A DNA stretch of 64,000 nucleotides from Palaemon carinicauda. Its lineage: Eukaryota > Arthropoda > Malacostraca > Decapoda > Palaemonidae. The translations under genes and the position numbers were made by a program. Position 1 is the stretch's first letter. Each line of letters begins with the position of its first letter. The stretch is from positions 31,810,861 to 31,874,860 of the forward strand of contig NC_090726.1 of the NCBI RefSeq assembly GCF_036898095.1, given 5' to 3'. The notes under the pieces were generated by a model. That model was not told the DNA's origin. It did not search any database and saw nothing but the letters and a program-made list of their open reading frames with translations. Below, piece by piece: positions 1 through 11,883 of the stretch.

Positions 1-230
1 CATTATTATTATAACTTGCTAAACTACAACCCTAGTTGGAAAAGGGCTCCAACAAGGAAAATAGCCCAGTGAGGAAAGGGAATAAACTATAAGAAGTTTA
101 AGAACATTAACATCAAAATAAATATTTCATATATGAACTATAAAAACTTCAAAATAACAAGAGGAGAAACAAGAGAGAATAATGGCCCGAGTGTGCCCTC
201 AAACAAGAGGTCTAGCAATTTTTAAAACTT
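1..230 (-). repeat. TAA-tailed interspersed repeat, 3' half
   Basis: Reverse-oriented copy of a repeat seen about fourteen times in this window. Read on the minus strand it ends with the family's signature, a stretch close to CCAACTAGGGTTGTAG followed by TAA/TTA repeats; here that lies at the left edge. The body matches copies at 11,600, 30,040 and 32,480. No coding potential is visible. The class is unknown; the A/T-rich simple tail suggests copying by a LINE machinery (inference). Confidence 0.75.
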
Positions 231-544
231 GTGTAGGCCTATATGTTTACCTAGACTCTTCCCATTAAGTTATATTGTTCTTATCAAAGTATATCAAACT
301 GAAAGTTAAACTATTTGTTATGACTTTCATTTCAAAACCACTTCTAATTATCTAGCCAGTGCTTTGGCAATATAGACATCTCTTAGTCTAAGTTTCAATT
401 ATATCTTAGTTACTTAGTACATTTAACTCCTTTCGGAACAACTTATTCACTCTCAAAATGTTATATTTCATTCATTTCATTCAATTACTATTCCCCATTT
501 CCCCCTCACCCATGCACTTACATCCTTCTTGTCCAGTGTTGATC

Positions 545-665
545 TTGTTTTGGTCATATTCTGGTTATGGTAAGCAGCTCTTCTAGGAGATGGACAATCC
601 AAAATCAAACCATTGTTCTCTAGTCTTGGGTAGTGCCATAATCTCTGGCATTATAGCCACACACT
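545..665 (+). repeat. TAA-tailed repeat, internal fragment
   Basis: Contains the segment that opens with GGTAAGCAGCTCTTCTAGGA and continues through the 'tcttgggtagtgccata' block, as in the longer copies near 7,050 and 17,000. Both ends are missing. The rest of 231-930 is A/T-rich DNA in which I see no gene. Confidence 0.65.
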
Positions 666-928
666 TACTCCTTTAGGGAAGATATGTATGTAAGTGTATG
701 TTTAGCCTAACCATTCATTACTGTTCAAGGTGCCTCTGCTTGTTCAGAAATCTTGCTCTTCGTATCTTCACGTTTTTTTAGTCCTTTACACCGTATCCGT
801 CTGAGACCCTCTATTTAAGGAGCCACTTGTGTGTGTGTGTGTGTTTGTACAGATACGCAGGTGTATCATCCCTTGAACTATATCTCCTCTAATCACAGTA
901 AAAACGGAAAGCATACTAACCCTCTGTG

Positions 929-930
<2 letters not shown>

Positions 931-989
<59 letters not shown>
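931..989. repeat. (GA)n microsatellite
   Basis: Pure dinucleotide run of about 29 units. It gives artefactual open frames reading Glu-Arg repeats. Confidence 0.97.
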
Positions 990-990
<1 letters not shown>

Positions 991-1435
991 CCCTTCTGAT
1001 GACTAGTCCTCTCTCCTCTTCAATTAAACGCAATGCCCATGAAATTACCCCCCAGTATCATGCGAAGGAATTAATTATGTCATTATTGGAGACAGTCCCG
1101 TTGCATCGTCGTGAGGTGAGAGTGAACTTGTCACTAGTGAGGTGGCACCTGCAATCATTACTCATTTTGGCAAGTCTTATCTGCGTTCCCTGAATGAATT
1201 CTCGATATCTCGATGAGGATAGAGACTCAACGTTTGAGTAACCAAGTAATATTAAAAATCTCGAGTGCGGGTTTTAAAGATGGCATGTTCGTCTGTTAAG
1301 ACAATAATATGAAAGGTCTGTGCAGTGCTACGATTGATGTGTGTGTAGTTCATGAAGATCTTGTCTGTCATCGCTGAATTTACTTTTTATATTAATTTTG
1401 TAATAGTAGATTGTAAAATTGTTTCTTAATGAATT
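990..1435. other. Unassigned spacer
   Basis: Unique-looking sequence between two microsatellites. An open frame runs out of the GA tract into it, but codon content and the Glu-Arg start argue against a gene. No RNA or repeat signature recognised. Confidence 0.5.
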
Positions 1436-1470
1436 GCTCTCTCTCTCTCTCTCTCTCTCCTCTCTCTCTC

Positions 1471-1512
<42 letters not shown>

Positions 1513-1513
1513 C
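1436..1513. repeat. Interrupted (CT)n microsatellite
   Basis: CT runs broken by several CC interruptions, indicating an older array than the pure tract at 1,622. Confidence 0.95.
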
Positions 1514-1619
1514 TGATATGAGGAGAAAGGAGTATTTGAGAAAATGAACACAGGACTGAGGTAGGTGAAAAAAAATAATTAAATACAACGTTCCCGGATA
1601 GAGATAACGCTGGTTGAAG

Positions 1620-1621
<2 letters not shown>

Positions 1622-1674
<53 letters not shown>
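1622..1674. repeat. (CT)n microsatellite
   Basis: Uninterrupted CT dinucleotide array. Confidence 0.97.
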
Positions 1675-1675
<1 letters not shown>

Positions 1676-2220
1676 ACCTCATCTTGAAACGCACCTAAAG
1701 CATTCCTTCTCGCTCGGGAATCGAACCCTAGTACCAGAAGCTTCCTATCTTCATCTCCGCGCGTAGATATTTGCTATACAGTCTAACCTCAATAGTAGAA
1801 CCCATATTTTGAAAGTTCTAAGGTCAAAGGTCAAGGTCAAAGTCGATCAAAAAGGTCGACCGAATTAACCCTAACCTTAACCCCAAGTTCGCACATGGTT
1901 GACACAGACTTTAAAATACTCCTACGGTCTAAATTGATTCTGGGAAAGGCAAGCTGGTTTCGAGAAATACGCTGCCGTGGCGGGAGGTCTGCACTTTGAG
2001 TGGTTTTCTATTTACAAAAGTCTTCACTCCTTTTTTAATTTTACTTTACCACTGTTCCCGCTTCCCTTTGTGACCACCCCAATATTTTATGGTGCAAGTT
2101 TGACCTCGTAACTGATTGACCTCCCACGGCCCCAGTATATTGACCAACATTTTTAAATGAAAATATATATTTCTCATGAAAGTGACTCCTTACACGTTTC
2201 ATAAAACATCTCTATTCTTT
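1675..2220. other. Unassigned spacer
   Basis: Nothing recognised. It includes a short direct repetition of 'aaggtcaaggtcaaag' type around 1,823-1,845, but no coding frame or structural RNA. Confidence 0.5.
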
Positions 2221-2445
2221 GTGATCAGCGCCCAAACCCCTCTCCACCCAAGCTAGGACCAAGGAGGACCAGGCAATGACTGCTGGTGACTCAGCATATA
2301 GACCTATAAACTCCCCCATACCCCCCCATTCCTAGTTCACAAGGATGGTGAGGTTGCAGCGACCAAAGGAACTAACGAGTTTAAGCGGGACTCGAACCCC
2401 ATTCTGGCATTCACCAGTCAGGGACGTTACCACATCGGCCTTTAG
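2221..2445 (-). repeat. tRNA-derived SINE, copy 1 (truncated)
   Basis: Minus-strand copy of the SINE at 2,752 and 10,705. The reverse complement carries a pol III B box (GGTTCGAGTCC) at 2,388-2,398, followed by the same body: the 'tttaggttc/ctttggtcgctgcaacctcacc' type block and the 'tgggtggagagg' block. The 3' part after the 'gctgatcac' block is missing, so this copy is truncated relative to copy 2. Confidence 0.8.
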
Positions 2446-2751
2446 TCGTATATCCAACTTAGGCAGGCAAAACCTATTTAACCACAAAAAAAAGAAAAAA
2501 AAAAAACATTCCTTAACAGTGAAAATAAGCTCTTATTCATAGGTATCCTTCCCTTTCAGTCACTAGTGAGTCGGTGAATTGTACTCATTCCACATAACGA
2601 AGCATTTCATTCACAATCATAATCCCATCCATTCTCCTGTGAATTCTGTCTTCGTTAAGGATGTAAGCACTTCAATATTTGCTTAAAAAAAGGTTTATCA
2701 TTCACGGTAGTTGTTTTAAGTTTAACAGGTTGAATAATACAACAAATTATA

Positions 2752-3100
2752 TAGGGTAGTGGTGGTTGATGTGGTAACGTCCCTGACTGGTTATTGCCAG
2801 ACTGGGGTTCGAGTCCCGCTCAAACTCGTTAGTTTCTTTGGTTTTTGCAATCTCACCATCCTTGTGAACTAAGGATGGGGGTTGTTTTGGCGCGGAGCCC
2901 ATAGGTCTTTCTGCTGAGTCATCAGCATCCATTGCCTGGCCCTCCTTGGTCCTAGCTTGGGTGGAGAGGGGGCTTGGGCGCTGATCATATGTATATATGG
3001 TCAGCCTTTAGGGCATTGTCCTACTTGATAGGGCAATGTCACTGTCCCTTGCCTCTGCCATTCATTAGCGGCCTTTAAACGTTTATACCTTTAAACCACA
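2752..3100 (+). repeat. tRNA-derived SINE, copy 2 (longest)
   Basis: Begins with a tRNA-like head: an A-box-like 'gatgtggtaacg', then a near-perfect B box GGTTCGAGTCC at 2,805-2,815. About 250 bp of family-specific body follow, ending in an A/T-rich 3' region. RNA polymerase III would start at the head and reverse transcription would use a LINE partner (established for SINEs). Three copies with the same head and body in one window make a SINE more likely than a tRNA gene. No tRNA acceptor stem can be closed. Confidence 0.82.
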
Positions 3101-3170
3101 AGATTTTGGCAGAAATCTGGGTAGTTTAAATTGTTCATAGATAGGCTTAGGCCTATTAACAACTCGAGTG

Positions 3171-3220
<50 letters not shown>

Positions 3221-3246
3221 GAGAGAGGAGAGAGAGAGAGAGAGAG
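3171..3246. repeat. (GA)n microsatellite
   Basis: GA array with occasional GGA interruptions toward its right half. Confidence 0.96.
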
Positions 3247-3503
3247 CACATCACAAGGCATATTAGTAGATTAAGGGGTTTTAGGATATGTCATGCAAAG
3301 GTTAGAGGTTAGAGAGTTATGCCAAATACACAATGAGTATGTGTGTGACTTATCTTACACTGAATTTATTTATTGCCTTTTCTTTACGATTTGGCTTCTA
3401 TAAGCTTATTTTGTCTTTATTTTGTGGTGTTAATAATTAGATAGGGTAATATTGATATTAGCTATATCTGTAAGGGGATTGGTAAAGAAATCTTAAACCA
3501 AGG

Positions 3504-3504
<1 letters not shown>
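3247..3504. other. Unassigned spacer
   Basis: A/T-rich sequence between microsatellites; no feature recognised. Confidence 0.5.
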
Positions 3505-3547
<43 letters not shown>

Positions 3548-3587
3548 TATATATATATATATATATATACAGTATATATATATATAT
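3505..3587. repeat. (TA)n microsatellite
   Basis: TA dinucleotide run with two short interruptions. It directly abuts the LINE remnant that starts near 3,588. Confidence 0.96.
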
Positions 3588-5940
3588 GATTCCCCTGAAA
3601 AAAAAAGGAAGTATGAATACTATAAAGAACTGTATAGTGTAATAGATGAGATCCCAGGGAGAAATATGAAAATTATGATTGGTGACTACAATGCTAAAGT
3701 TGGAAGGAATAATCAAGGTATAGAGAATGGGAAGGGTGTCGAGGGTCTTGGCGAAGTTGCAAATGAAAATGGAGCACATTCCATAAGTTCTGTGCAACAA
3801 ACAATCTTTTAACTGGAGGTACTCTTTATCCAGCACAAGGCCATCCATAAATATACATGGACTGAACCATGTGGCAATTACGAAAATCAAATAGATCACA
3901 TTGCCTTTAATAAAGGGAGGAGGAGAGAAATGTAGAAGCTATACTGTAGAGGTGCAGATATTGGTAGTAATCACCAGCTCCTCATTGCCACACTGAAGTT
4001 AAAACTGAAAGCACCCAATTAATGAAGAATGGTGTGATATTAAGAATATATATCAGTCAGTTGGTAGTGAAGTTTTGGGACATACAGTTACAAGGAGAAA
4101 ACCATGGGTATCAAAATGTGGGATACTATAAAAAGGAGACAAGGACAAATTGACTGTTGAAAGTTATCGAGGAAGTAATGAAAATTACAAGGTAGAACAT
4201 GCTAAGTATTCCATTTGTGATAAAAGTGAGGTTAAAAGAAAAGCCAGGAATGACTGGAGAGAATATTTAGACAGGAAAGCAGATGTGTCTGACAAAGCTA
4301 TGAGATCATGCAGTGCCTATGGTGTAAGAATCGCTCATAGAATTATTGATGAGATCTCTACTCTTATACCTGAAGCTGGGGAAGACTTTGGTGTGATCAT
4401 GAATGAATTGTGTGTTTGAAGTCGAAGCTGTCATTAAAAACCTAGGGATGGAAAGCCCCTGGTATGATGAAATAACTTCTGAGATGATATTGGCCGACAG
4501 TGAAGGGACTCCCAGAATACTTACAAGATTATTTTGTAGAACGTGGCATGGAGAGGCAAAACCTGATGAAAGGGAGTTAGGAGTGTTGGTGGGAAAAAAT
4601 AAAAAGAAAGAAAGAAAGACGACCGATTGCAGTAATTAGAGAGGCATCACACTTACGTCAGTTGTCATGAAATTGTATAGTATGCTCATTCTAAAGAGAC
4701 TAGAGAGAAATATTAATGAAAAGCTGAGAGATGAGCAAGCATGATTTAGAAAAGGTAAAAGTTGTGTTGTACAAAATTTTCCTTTTGAGACATGTGGTAC
4801 AGCAATGTGTACAATATAGAAATCCACTCTTGATGGCATTGGTGGACTATGAAAAAGACTTTGATAGTGTGCACCGGCCAATTTTGTGGAGAGTTCTGCG
4901 TTATTTTGGAGTGCCTCTCAAATATGTAAATTTGATTAAGTCTGTTCATGAACATAACAAGTGCAAAGTTAATGTTAGTAAAGTCTTATCAAATTAATTT
5001 CCAGTGAGCAGTTAAGTATTCAAGGGAATGTGTTGTCACCTATGTTGTTTATACTCCTCATGGATTTTGCAATGCATAGAACAGGTGGGGGATGGTGGAG
5101 GAGGATTGGACTGATTGGTAACAGGAAATTAGCTGACCTGGAGTATGCTGATGATGCTGTCCTTATTAGCGAAACACCACAGGACTTGTAAAGCTTGCTT
5201 ACTAGAATGCATGAAATATTACATGAAGTTGGGCTCAAGATAAATAGAAAAAAGATTGAGATGAGAACGGAGTATGCAGTGGAGGATGAAATATCAATTA
5301 AAGGAGAAAGGATTAATGAGGTAGAATTATTTAAATATTTAGAACTATGATCTCTAATACAGGATCTTTATCATTTGAGTTTAATGAAAGATTGAAAATA
5401 TAACAAATCAGACAATGGCTAAGTTAAGTAGAATTTGGAAATCAAATCGCCGGAAATTACATGTAAAACTCAGGCTATATATATATATATATATATATCA
5501 GTTTAGTGAGATAGGTATTACTGTATGGACATGAGTCATGGTATGACAATCAAACTATATCCAACAGATTTTGTAGATTTGAGAACAAAGCCCTCAGTAG
5601 AATACTGTGAGTTAAATGGCAGGACAGGATTAAAAATGACACTATAAGAGAGATTATTCGAGTGCTATATGTGAATGAGATCATGGTGATGGGTAGATGG
5701 AGATGGTTTTGGCATGCTCTTCGCACTCCCCCAGAGAATAGTTCACCAAACTTTCAATTGGGCTTTTCTTGGCTCTAGAAGGTCTTGGAAGTCCCAAGCC
5801 TACATGACTGAGAACTATGAAGCGCGAAGTAGATGATGAATGGAGAAGTATTGATTGAAAAGCTCAAGATAAAAATAACTGGTGAAATCTATCTGATGCC
5901 CTTTGCGTCAATAGATGTAGAAAGAGATGATGATATCAGG
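3588..5940 (+). pseudogene. RTE-like non-LTR retrotransposon, decayed
   Basis: Fragments of one LINE polyprotein appear in order in shifting plus frames. At 3,600-4,000 is an APE-type endonuclease (MIGDYNAKVG, then a QIDH motif and a DIGS-HQ end). At 4,150-4,420 is a linker with NDWREYLDRKADV. At 4,830-5,190 is reverse transcriptase (VDYEKDFDSVHRP, then LEYADDAVLI with the catalytic ADD at about 5,150). At about 5,820-5,930 is a C-terminal EVDDEW block. Several stop codons and frameshifts break it, and an AT microsatellite (5,477-5,498) lies inside. The set resembles the RTE/BovB-type families known as craniofacial development protein 2-like; the clade is inferred from motif wording, not a tree. 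A piece of the same C-terminal end recurs at 32,424-32,480. Confidence 0.82.
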
Positions 5941-5994
5941 TTAGTTCCCCGTGGCTATCGAAATGGAGAAGCACCTTACTAGATTAATAGCATC

Positions 5995-6390
5995 ATGCAC
6001 ACAATACAGTTGAATTCAACCACAGTCCCTGATACGATGCTTATGCCAGTTATAAATTATGTTTTGATCCAGTTAGGAGGAGCACAAATATTCTTGTCCA
6101 TATATTTACTAAGTGGATATTGGCAAGTGACATTAGACGAAGAATCCAAGCCATTAACTGCTTTCAGTACTCATAAAGAACACTTAGAATTTCAGGTGAT
6201 GTCTGTTGGGCACACTTCAGCTCCCTGGACTTTTTGTCAGATTAATGTTACAGATCTTAAAAGACATCGAGAATGTGACAGTTTATTCAGATGATGTCAT
6301 CTTATTTAGCAAGGATATAGAGAGTCATTTAAGAGCTTTAGAAATAGTCTTAGAACGATTGTCTCACAGTGGCCACGACTGGACGCACTT
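5995..6390 (+). pseudogene. Ty3/Gypsy reverse transcriptase fragment
   Basis: The first frame (from 5,995) reads LLSGYWQVTLDEESKP followed by LTAFSTHKEHLEF, the RT palm region of Ty3/Gypsy elements. Near 6,240 the frame shifts and the second frame (6,206-6,397) carries VYSDDVILFSKDI with the catalytic YxDD. Protease, connection and RNase H are absent. It ends abruptly at about 6,372-6,390, where a minus-strand envelope-like fragment begins, so the locus is rearranged. Non-functional. Confidence 0.85.
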
Positions 6391-6743
6391 CCTATAAAAG
6401 GTAATAGAGATCTTTTTGTTCTTTTGAGCCTCAGTATCTCATCAATTTTGTCTTGTAATTCACTCAATATACTGGTAAAGGTGGAATTACTATGAGATTG
6501 AACACATTCTTGTGCCTTTACTCTTAAATTTTTCAAATGCTCTTCTCTCTCTAACAATGAATCTACGTTAACATTTGCCACAGTGAGATCGGTAAGGATT
6601 TTGGCTGTACAATGATCTTCCAATAGGGCCCTATGTCTAAGTTTTAGTACGCAATGAATACCTTCTACAAAGGGCAGGATCAAGAGGAACTTTTTTTCAA
6701 CCACTGCCTGTAGAGTTTGTGAAGACCATGGATTTGTTTCCAC
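6385..6743 (-). pseudogene. Envelope-like protein fragment of a Ty3/Gypsy element
   Basis: The minus-strand frame from 6,743 encodes about 118 residues before it runs into the antisense of the RT fragment. Near its end it has a basic cleavage-type site RTKR, immediately followed by a hydrophobic stretch beginning SLLPFIG, preceded by a heptad-rich, probably coiled-coil segment (ILSELQDKIDEILRL). That pattern is known for the furin site and fusion peptide of envelope proteins in env-bearing Gypsy (errantivirus-like) retrotransposons. Only the part around the cleavage site survives; no transmembrane anchor or signal peptide is seen. It lies downstream of the integrase remnant on the same strand, as expected for pol-env order. 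The motif is clear; family assignment is by analogy. Confidence 0.6.
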
Positions 6744-6826
6744 ATATTTTAAAAGATTCCAATGAAATTATTTCACTTTTAAAGTAAGTTCATTTACTAA
6801 CTTGATTTTGTTGTTCTTTTCCTTTT

Positions 6827-7056
6827 TTAACACTTTATAAGGTCCTTCGAATTTTGGGGACACATTTTCATTTGGTCCTTTGTTTTACATTTACCTTTGT
6901 ATATACCTGTTAATCTCTCTCTATGTCTGTTGTTGAACTCTTTGATATGATAATATTTCTTATTTATTTGTTGACCTCTTTCCAAATATTGTCTGATCTT
7001 TGTAATTTGCAAGCAATTAGTCTTCAGAGTAACGTAGTCTTCATAGTCGTAAGCAC
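6827..7056 (-). pseudogene. Ty3/Gypsy integrase C-terminal fragment
   Basis: Minus-strand reading gives YDYEDYVTLKTNCLQITKIR and then a YLERGQQINKKYY helix, the region after the integrase core in Gypsy elements where a basic helix precedes the chromatin-binding tail. It continues the protein interrupted at 7,475 on the other side of the inserted TAA-tailed repeat. Stop codons end it near 6,827. Confidence 0.75.
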
Positions 7057-7426
7057 CTCTGCTAGAAGGACACTCCAAAATCAAACCCTTGTTCTCTAGT
7101 TTTGGGTAGTGCCATAGCCTCTGTACCTTGGTCTTCCACTGTCTTGTGGTAGAGTTCTCTTGCTTAAGGGCACACTCGGGCACACTATTCTATGTTATTT
7201 CTCTTCCTCTTATTTTTTTTTACAGTTTTTAGAGTTTGTATATGAATTATTTATTTTAGTGTTGTTACTGTTCTTAAAATATTTTATTTTAGTTGTTAAT
7301 TACTTCTCTTATTTCCATGTTTCATTTCCTCACTGGGCTATTTTCCCTGTTGGAGCCCCTGGATGTATAGCATCCCGCTTTTCCAACTAGGGTTGTAGCT
7401 TGGCAAGTAACAACAACAACAACAAC

Positions 7427-7467
<41 letters not shown>

Positions 7468-7470
7468 TAA
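7048..7470 (+). repeat. TAA-tailed repeat inserted in the Gypsy integrase
   Basis: Starts near 'gtaagcacctctgctagaag', follows the family body and ends with CCAACTAGGGTTGTAGCTTG plus (CAA)n(TAA)n. Integrase-coding sequence lies on both flanks and reads across if the repeat is removed, so this is a nested insertion. The simple tail hides any target duplication. Confidence 0.85.
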
Positions 7471-7887
<417 letters not shown>

Positions 7888-8002
7888 TATGTGTGTGCGT
7901 GTGTGTGTATTTATGTGTGTTCAACACATATTCTTGGAGTGTATTTTCTTATACATGGATAAGAAATAATTTTCGATTTAATACTGCAGTCAATCTCAAC
8001 CG

Positions 8003-8005
<3 letters not shown>

Positions 8006-8084
<79 letters not shown>
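8006..8084. repeat. (CT)n microsatellite
   Basis: Pure CT array of about 39 units. Confidence 0.97.
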
Positions 8085-8086
<2 letters not shown>

Positions 8087-8327
8087 GGTATATGCATGTA
8101 TCAACGTCGGATGTAAATATTAGCAACATTTGGTTATTTTTACTAATTCGTGATCCGTTGGTGTGCATATTCCTGTTACTAAATTAAGCGCCTTTTTACT
8201 GAATTTATTTCGATATGACTTTTTTAATGAGATTAAAACATGTGTTGGAATACTTGTCAAGTTGCAATAGAATTTTCGATTGAGTAAGATCAATTCTCAG
8301 AAAACTTTGATATGGCTGTTTTATTGG

Positions 8328-8440
8328 TTAGCTAGTACAGTGGTAACGTATTTGCCTAGCTTTCGCATGGCAGCAGATCGATCCCGGGATCGTGAATATA
8401 AGCTGTTTGGACGTGCCCGGCTGACGTTCTGGTGAGTATC
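8328..8440 (+). repeat. tRNA-like SINE head, second family
   Basis: An A-box-like GTTAGCTAGTACAGTGGTAA is followed about 40 bp later by a B-box-like CAGATCGATCCCG (8,383-8,395). The spacing is that of a tRNA gene, but no acceptor stem closes and the intervening anticodon arm is degenerate. The sequence differs from the SINE at 2,752. Only one copy is present, so SINE status is inference. Confidence 0.5.
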
Positions 8441-8846
8441 TATTCTAATGAAACGGGAACTGAATCCACAGACACCTAATTCACCTTTGAAAAAAAAAAC
8501 TCCTATCTATTGAGAGTGAAAATTTGAATGGGTTTACAATATTATTTGCTCGCTACAATTTTTTTTCAATATAATTTTATATATATTGAAATGTGATATG
8601 ATTAACAAAATTACGTGGCGTGAAAACGCCATAAATTCTATAATTGTTCAATAAATGTACCGGTCTTAAATGTAATATAGGTTTCCTAATCGCGGATTGG
8701 TCGGAAGCAATTTTTTGCCCGACCAATCAGCTATAAGGAATCTTTTCCGAGCTAAAAGGGCACCCCCGGGAGTCTGTGCAAATCTACCTCACTAAAAACA
8801 ATTGACTATAGTATGGTGGTCTTTGTTGTTTTTATAAGGTCATAGT

Positions 8847-8849
<3 letters not shown>
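8441..8849. other. Unassigned spacer
   Basis: A/T-rich sequence with no frame, repeat family or RNA that I recognise. Confidence 0.5.

Positions 8850-8928
<79 letters not shown>
8850..8928. repeat. (CT)n microsatellite
   Basis: Pure CT array of about 39 units. Confidence 0.97.
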
Positions 8929-8931
<3 letters not shown>

Positions 8932-9239
8932 AAAGTACTTTCATATATCCCCTTTTACTTTCATCGGAATCCACATTTTTTATCCGAGAGCTTGCGTGTC
9001 AATTAGCCTAACATGAATGGCAACAACCTGACTATTTTTTTGTTCCTCCCGAGCTGAACGAGAACAGATAGCTCGAATCGAGAGGGAACTTTCGAAAAGG
9101 GATGGTCTATTCTTAGTAACTTGAGATATTCGAGTTTTTTTTCGAGCGGCGACTTAACTGTTTTGGTCCGCCCACAGTTTGCTAGCACCGTTCGAGATAT
9201 TATTATGATGACGAGCATTATTATCATTATGGTACTAGC

Positions 9240-9241
9240 TC

Positions 9242-9294
<53 letters not shown>

Positions 9295-9341
9295 TGTAAT
9301 GTAATAATAATATTGATAATAATGATTTATTATTATTGTTG

Positions 9342-9404
<63 letters not shown>

Positions 9405-9417
9405 TTTATTAATAATG

Positions 9418-9486
<69 letters not shown>

Positions 9487-9531
9487 CATTATTATTATAA
9501 TTGTGGCTTCAGTTGACATTGATTCACATCA

Positions 9532-9593
<62 letters not shown>

Positions 9594-9602
9594 TATTATT
9601 TT
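9240..9602. repeat. (TAA)n / (TTA)n array block
   Basis: TAA repeats (9,240-9,294; 9,344-9,402; 9,413-9,452) pass into TTA repeats (9,455-9,490; 9,533-9,600), so the block is self-complementary overall. The right-hand end is the tail of a minus-strand TAA-tailed repeat, suggesting two tails facing each other. Confidence 0.93.
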
Positions 9603-9725
9603 AAGCTAATCTACAACCCAAGTTGCTTAGGGCTTCAATAGGGAAATTAGCCCGGTTGGGAAAAGAAATAAGGAAATAGATAAACTACAGGAAAAGTAAT
9701 AAACAACTAAAATAAGACATTTTAG
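9590..9725 (-). repeat. TAA-tailed repeat, diverged 3' end
   Basis: Minus-strand copy whose 'aagctaatctacaacccaag' block is a diverged form of the family 3' end. Confidence 0.7.
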
Positions 9726-10446
9726 GAACCGTTCATTTCCTTCTTAGCAAATCACGCATCCAAAAACTTTTGTGTCTTTCGGATAAATAGCTATTTTGGA
9801 AGAGACGATAACTTTGAATAAACTATGTATGGCGGGAGGAAACGTCTTTTATGCTTTTAGTAAAATGTGCCTTTCGATATCGTTCATCATCGAAAACGGG
9901 TTTGAAGAGGGCATTCGTTTATTTCAGCCTTATACTTAACCTATAACCTCTTCCTTTGTACCCATGATTTTTTTTTTTTACTCAGTTATTTGTGGTTTTT
10001 TTTTATAGTTTGCAATGCGAAAAACTAAGACAAGAGACGTATGTTGTTAGCTTGACCATACCAGTTGATATCATCTTCCTATTTTACAGGTGCCGTTGGG
10101 TCATTTTCTCGTTTTATTTAATTTCTTTAAACAATGTATTATTCACACCTTTTTATTTTTTTACTAGAATTAAGTAAAGACTTCAATTAGAATGTATTTT
10201 TAAAGGTTAATAGTAGAGTTCTAACGTGGGTGAAGAGAAAGTTGCCCAAATCTGACCGATGTAATATACGATAATGCAACATTACCGATCTCATGAACAT
10301 TCTACACTTCCCGCCAGAAAGGAGAATTAGACCTAACGTTGTTATCTCATCGATACTAACATTTACTTTCACTTTACGTAATCGTAAATTTATTTGCTTG
10401 TTGGATAGAAGGGACGTTTTTATCATTTTGAAAATGTGATAAATTA
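9726..10446. other. Unassigned spacer
   Basis: No supported gene. Short open frames exist on both strands but are A/T-rich without recognisable domains. A (CTC/TTC)n run at 10,447-10,478 follows and produces a poly-Glu artefact frame on the minus strand. Confidence 0.5.
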
Positions 10447-10704
10447 TCTCCTCCTCCTCCTCTTCTTCTTCTTCTTCCGTTGATTTCCTGGAGCTGTTCT
10501 CTGCAGTAGAAGCCCCAGTCAACCGAATGGGTCTATGTTTTCGTCCAATAGCGAAATGTTATCGGTGCCTTTATTTGGTTCTATTCTTTGCAGGATTATT
10601 AACTGGACGTTGAAATATGTTTTTCTTTTTCTTACCAGTCACGTCCCCAAAATTTGAATAATACTTACAGACTATCATGTACTCTAAGCCTCTACACTTG
10701 CTTA

Positions 10705-11015
10705 AATGTTGTGCTGGCTTGGTGGCAGCATCCTCACCTGGTGATTGCAAGACTGGGGTTCGAGTCCCACTCAAACTCGTCAGTTCCTTTGGTCGCTGCA
10801 ACCTCACCATCCTTGTGAATTAAGGGTTGGGGTTTGGGGGAGCCTATAGGTCTATCTGCTGAGTCATCAACAGCCATTGCCTGACCCTTGGTCCTAGCTT
10901 GGCTGGAAAGGGGTCTTGGATTCTTGGTCAGTCGCTAGGGCATTGTCCTGCTTGATAGGGCAATGTTATTGCCTCTTGCCACTGCATTCATGAGTGGCCT
11001 TTAAACCTTTGGTTT
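10705..11015 (+). repeat. tRNA-derived SINE, copy 3
   Basis: B box GGTTCGAGTCC at 10,757-10,767, preceded by an A-box-like 'gcttggtggcagc'. The body matches copy 2 through the 'gggcattgtcctgcttgata' block and ends in 'ggcctttaaacctt'. Full length or nearly so. Confidence 0.82.
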
Positions 11016-11590
11016 CTTGAATAGTTTGACTTAATTCATTGAAATTTTTATTTCTATCTTGTCAATGAAACGATTAACATTCTTGTATCTATTATCCCAG
11101 GCGGACAGTATCTATTTTACTTTAGACTTTACGATTTGTTTGTTTTTCAAAATTCTTTCAGACATTGGCTCTTATTCTTTGAAAGTCAATTTTACGAAAC
11201 AGCCATTTATCATATCAAAGAATGTAAAACAAAATATATTTCTTACTGTCAATGTTATAAAATGGAATATAAAATCTAATAATACGGTATGTTGTTTAGT
11301 TTAGATTAAGCCAACATTATGTTGGCACTAGCCTATGAAATATAACAATATTTCTTACAGAATCAAAATTATGATATAAATTCTAAAAAGAAAAAAAAAA
11401 GAAAGAAAAAAAAGAAGAAACGAAAAAAGAAAATTTGATGAGCTTCACTAACTTATTTTATTTTTAACCGGAAATTCTTTCAAAATGTAAGAGTTTGAAT
11501 GTTCAAGAGACGCTCGGCAGGCGAAAGGTGGTTTACCTTTTCTGTCGTGTAATTTAATTTACAATTTCAAGTACCGATCTTCTTAACCAG
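11016..11590. other. Unassigned A/T-rich spacer
   Basis: Includes a purine-rich low-complexity patch (11,385-11,440). An 81-codon open frame at 11,059 has no recognisable similarity and is probably chance. Confidence 0.5.
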
Positions 11591-11595
11591 ACCTA

Positions 11596-11883
11596 GTCTT
11601 GGGTCGTGCCATAGCCTCTGTACCGTGGTCTTCCACTTTCTTGGGATAGAGTTCTCTTGCTTGAGGATACACTCGGACATGCTACTCTTATCTTTCATCT
11701 CTTCCTCTTGTTATTTTGAAGTTTTTAGTTTATATATGAATTATCTATTTTAATGTCATTGTTCTAAAACTTATCTTGTAGTTTATTTCATGATTTCCTT
11801 TCCCTACTGCAGGGCTATTTTCCCTTTTGGAGTCCTTGGGGTTATAGTATCATGCTTTTCCAACTAGGGTTGTAGCTTAACAA

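Noticed and set aside
831..1694. Open frames rich in Glu-Arg on both strands
   Set aside because: Produced by GA/CT microsatellites; there is no domain and no start context.
2757..2830. Possible functional tRNA gene
   Set aside because: The B box is good but no acceptor stem pairs, and the same head is followed by the same non-tRNA body in three places, so it is a SINE.
9240..9602. CRISPR-like or satellite array
   Set aside because: It is a trinucleotide microsatellite without spacers.
10187..10522. 111-codon minus-strand frame with a poly-Glu run
   Set aside because: The Glu run is a CTC/TTC microsatellite, and the rest has no recognisable similarity or splice context.
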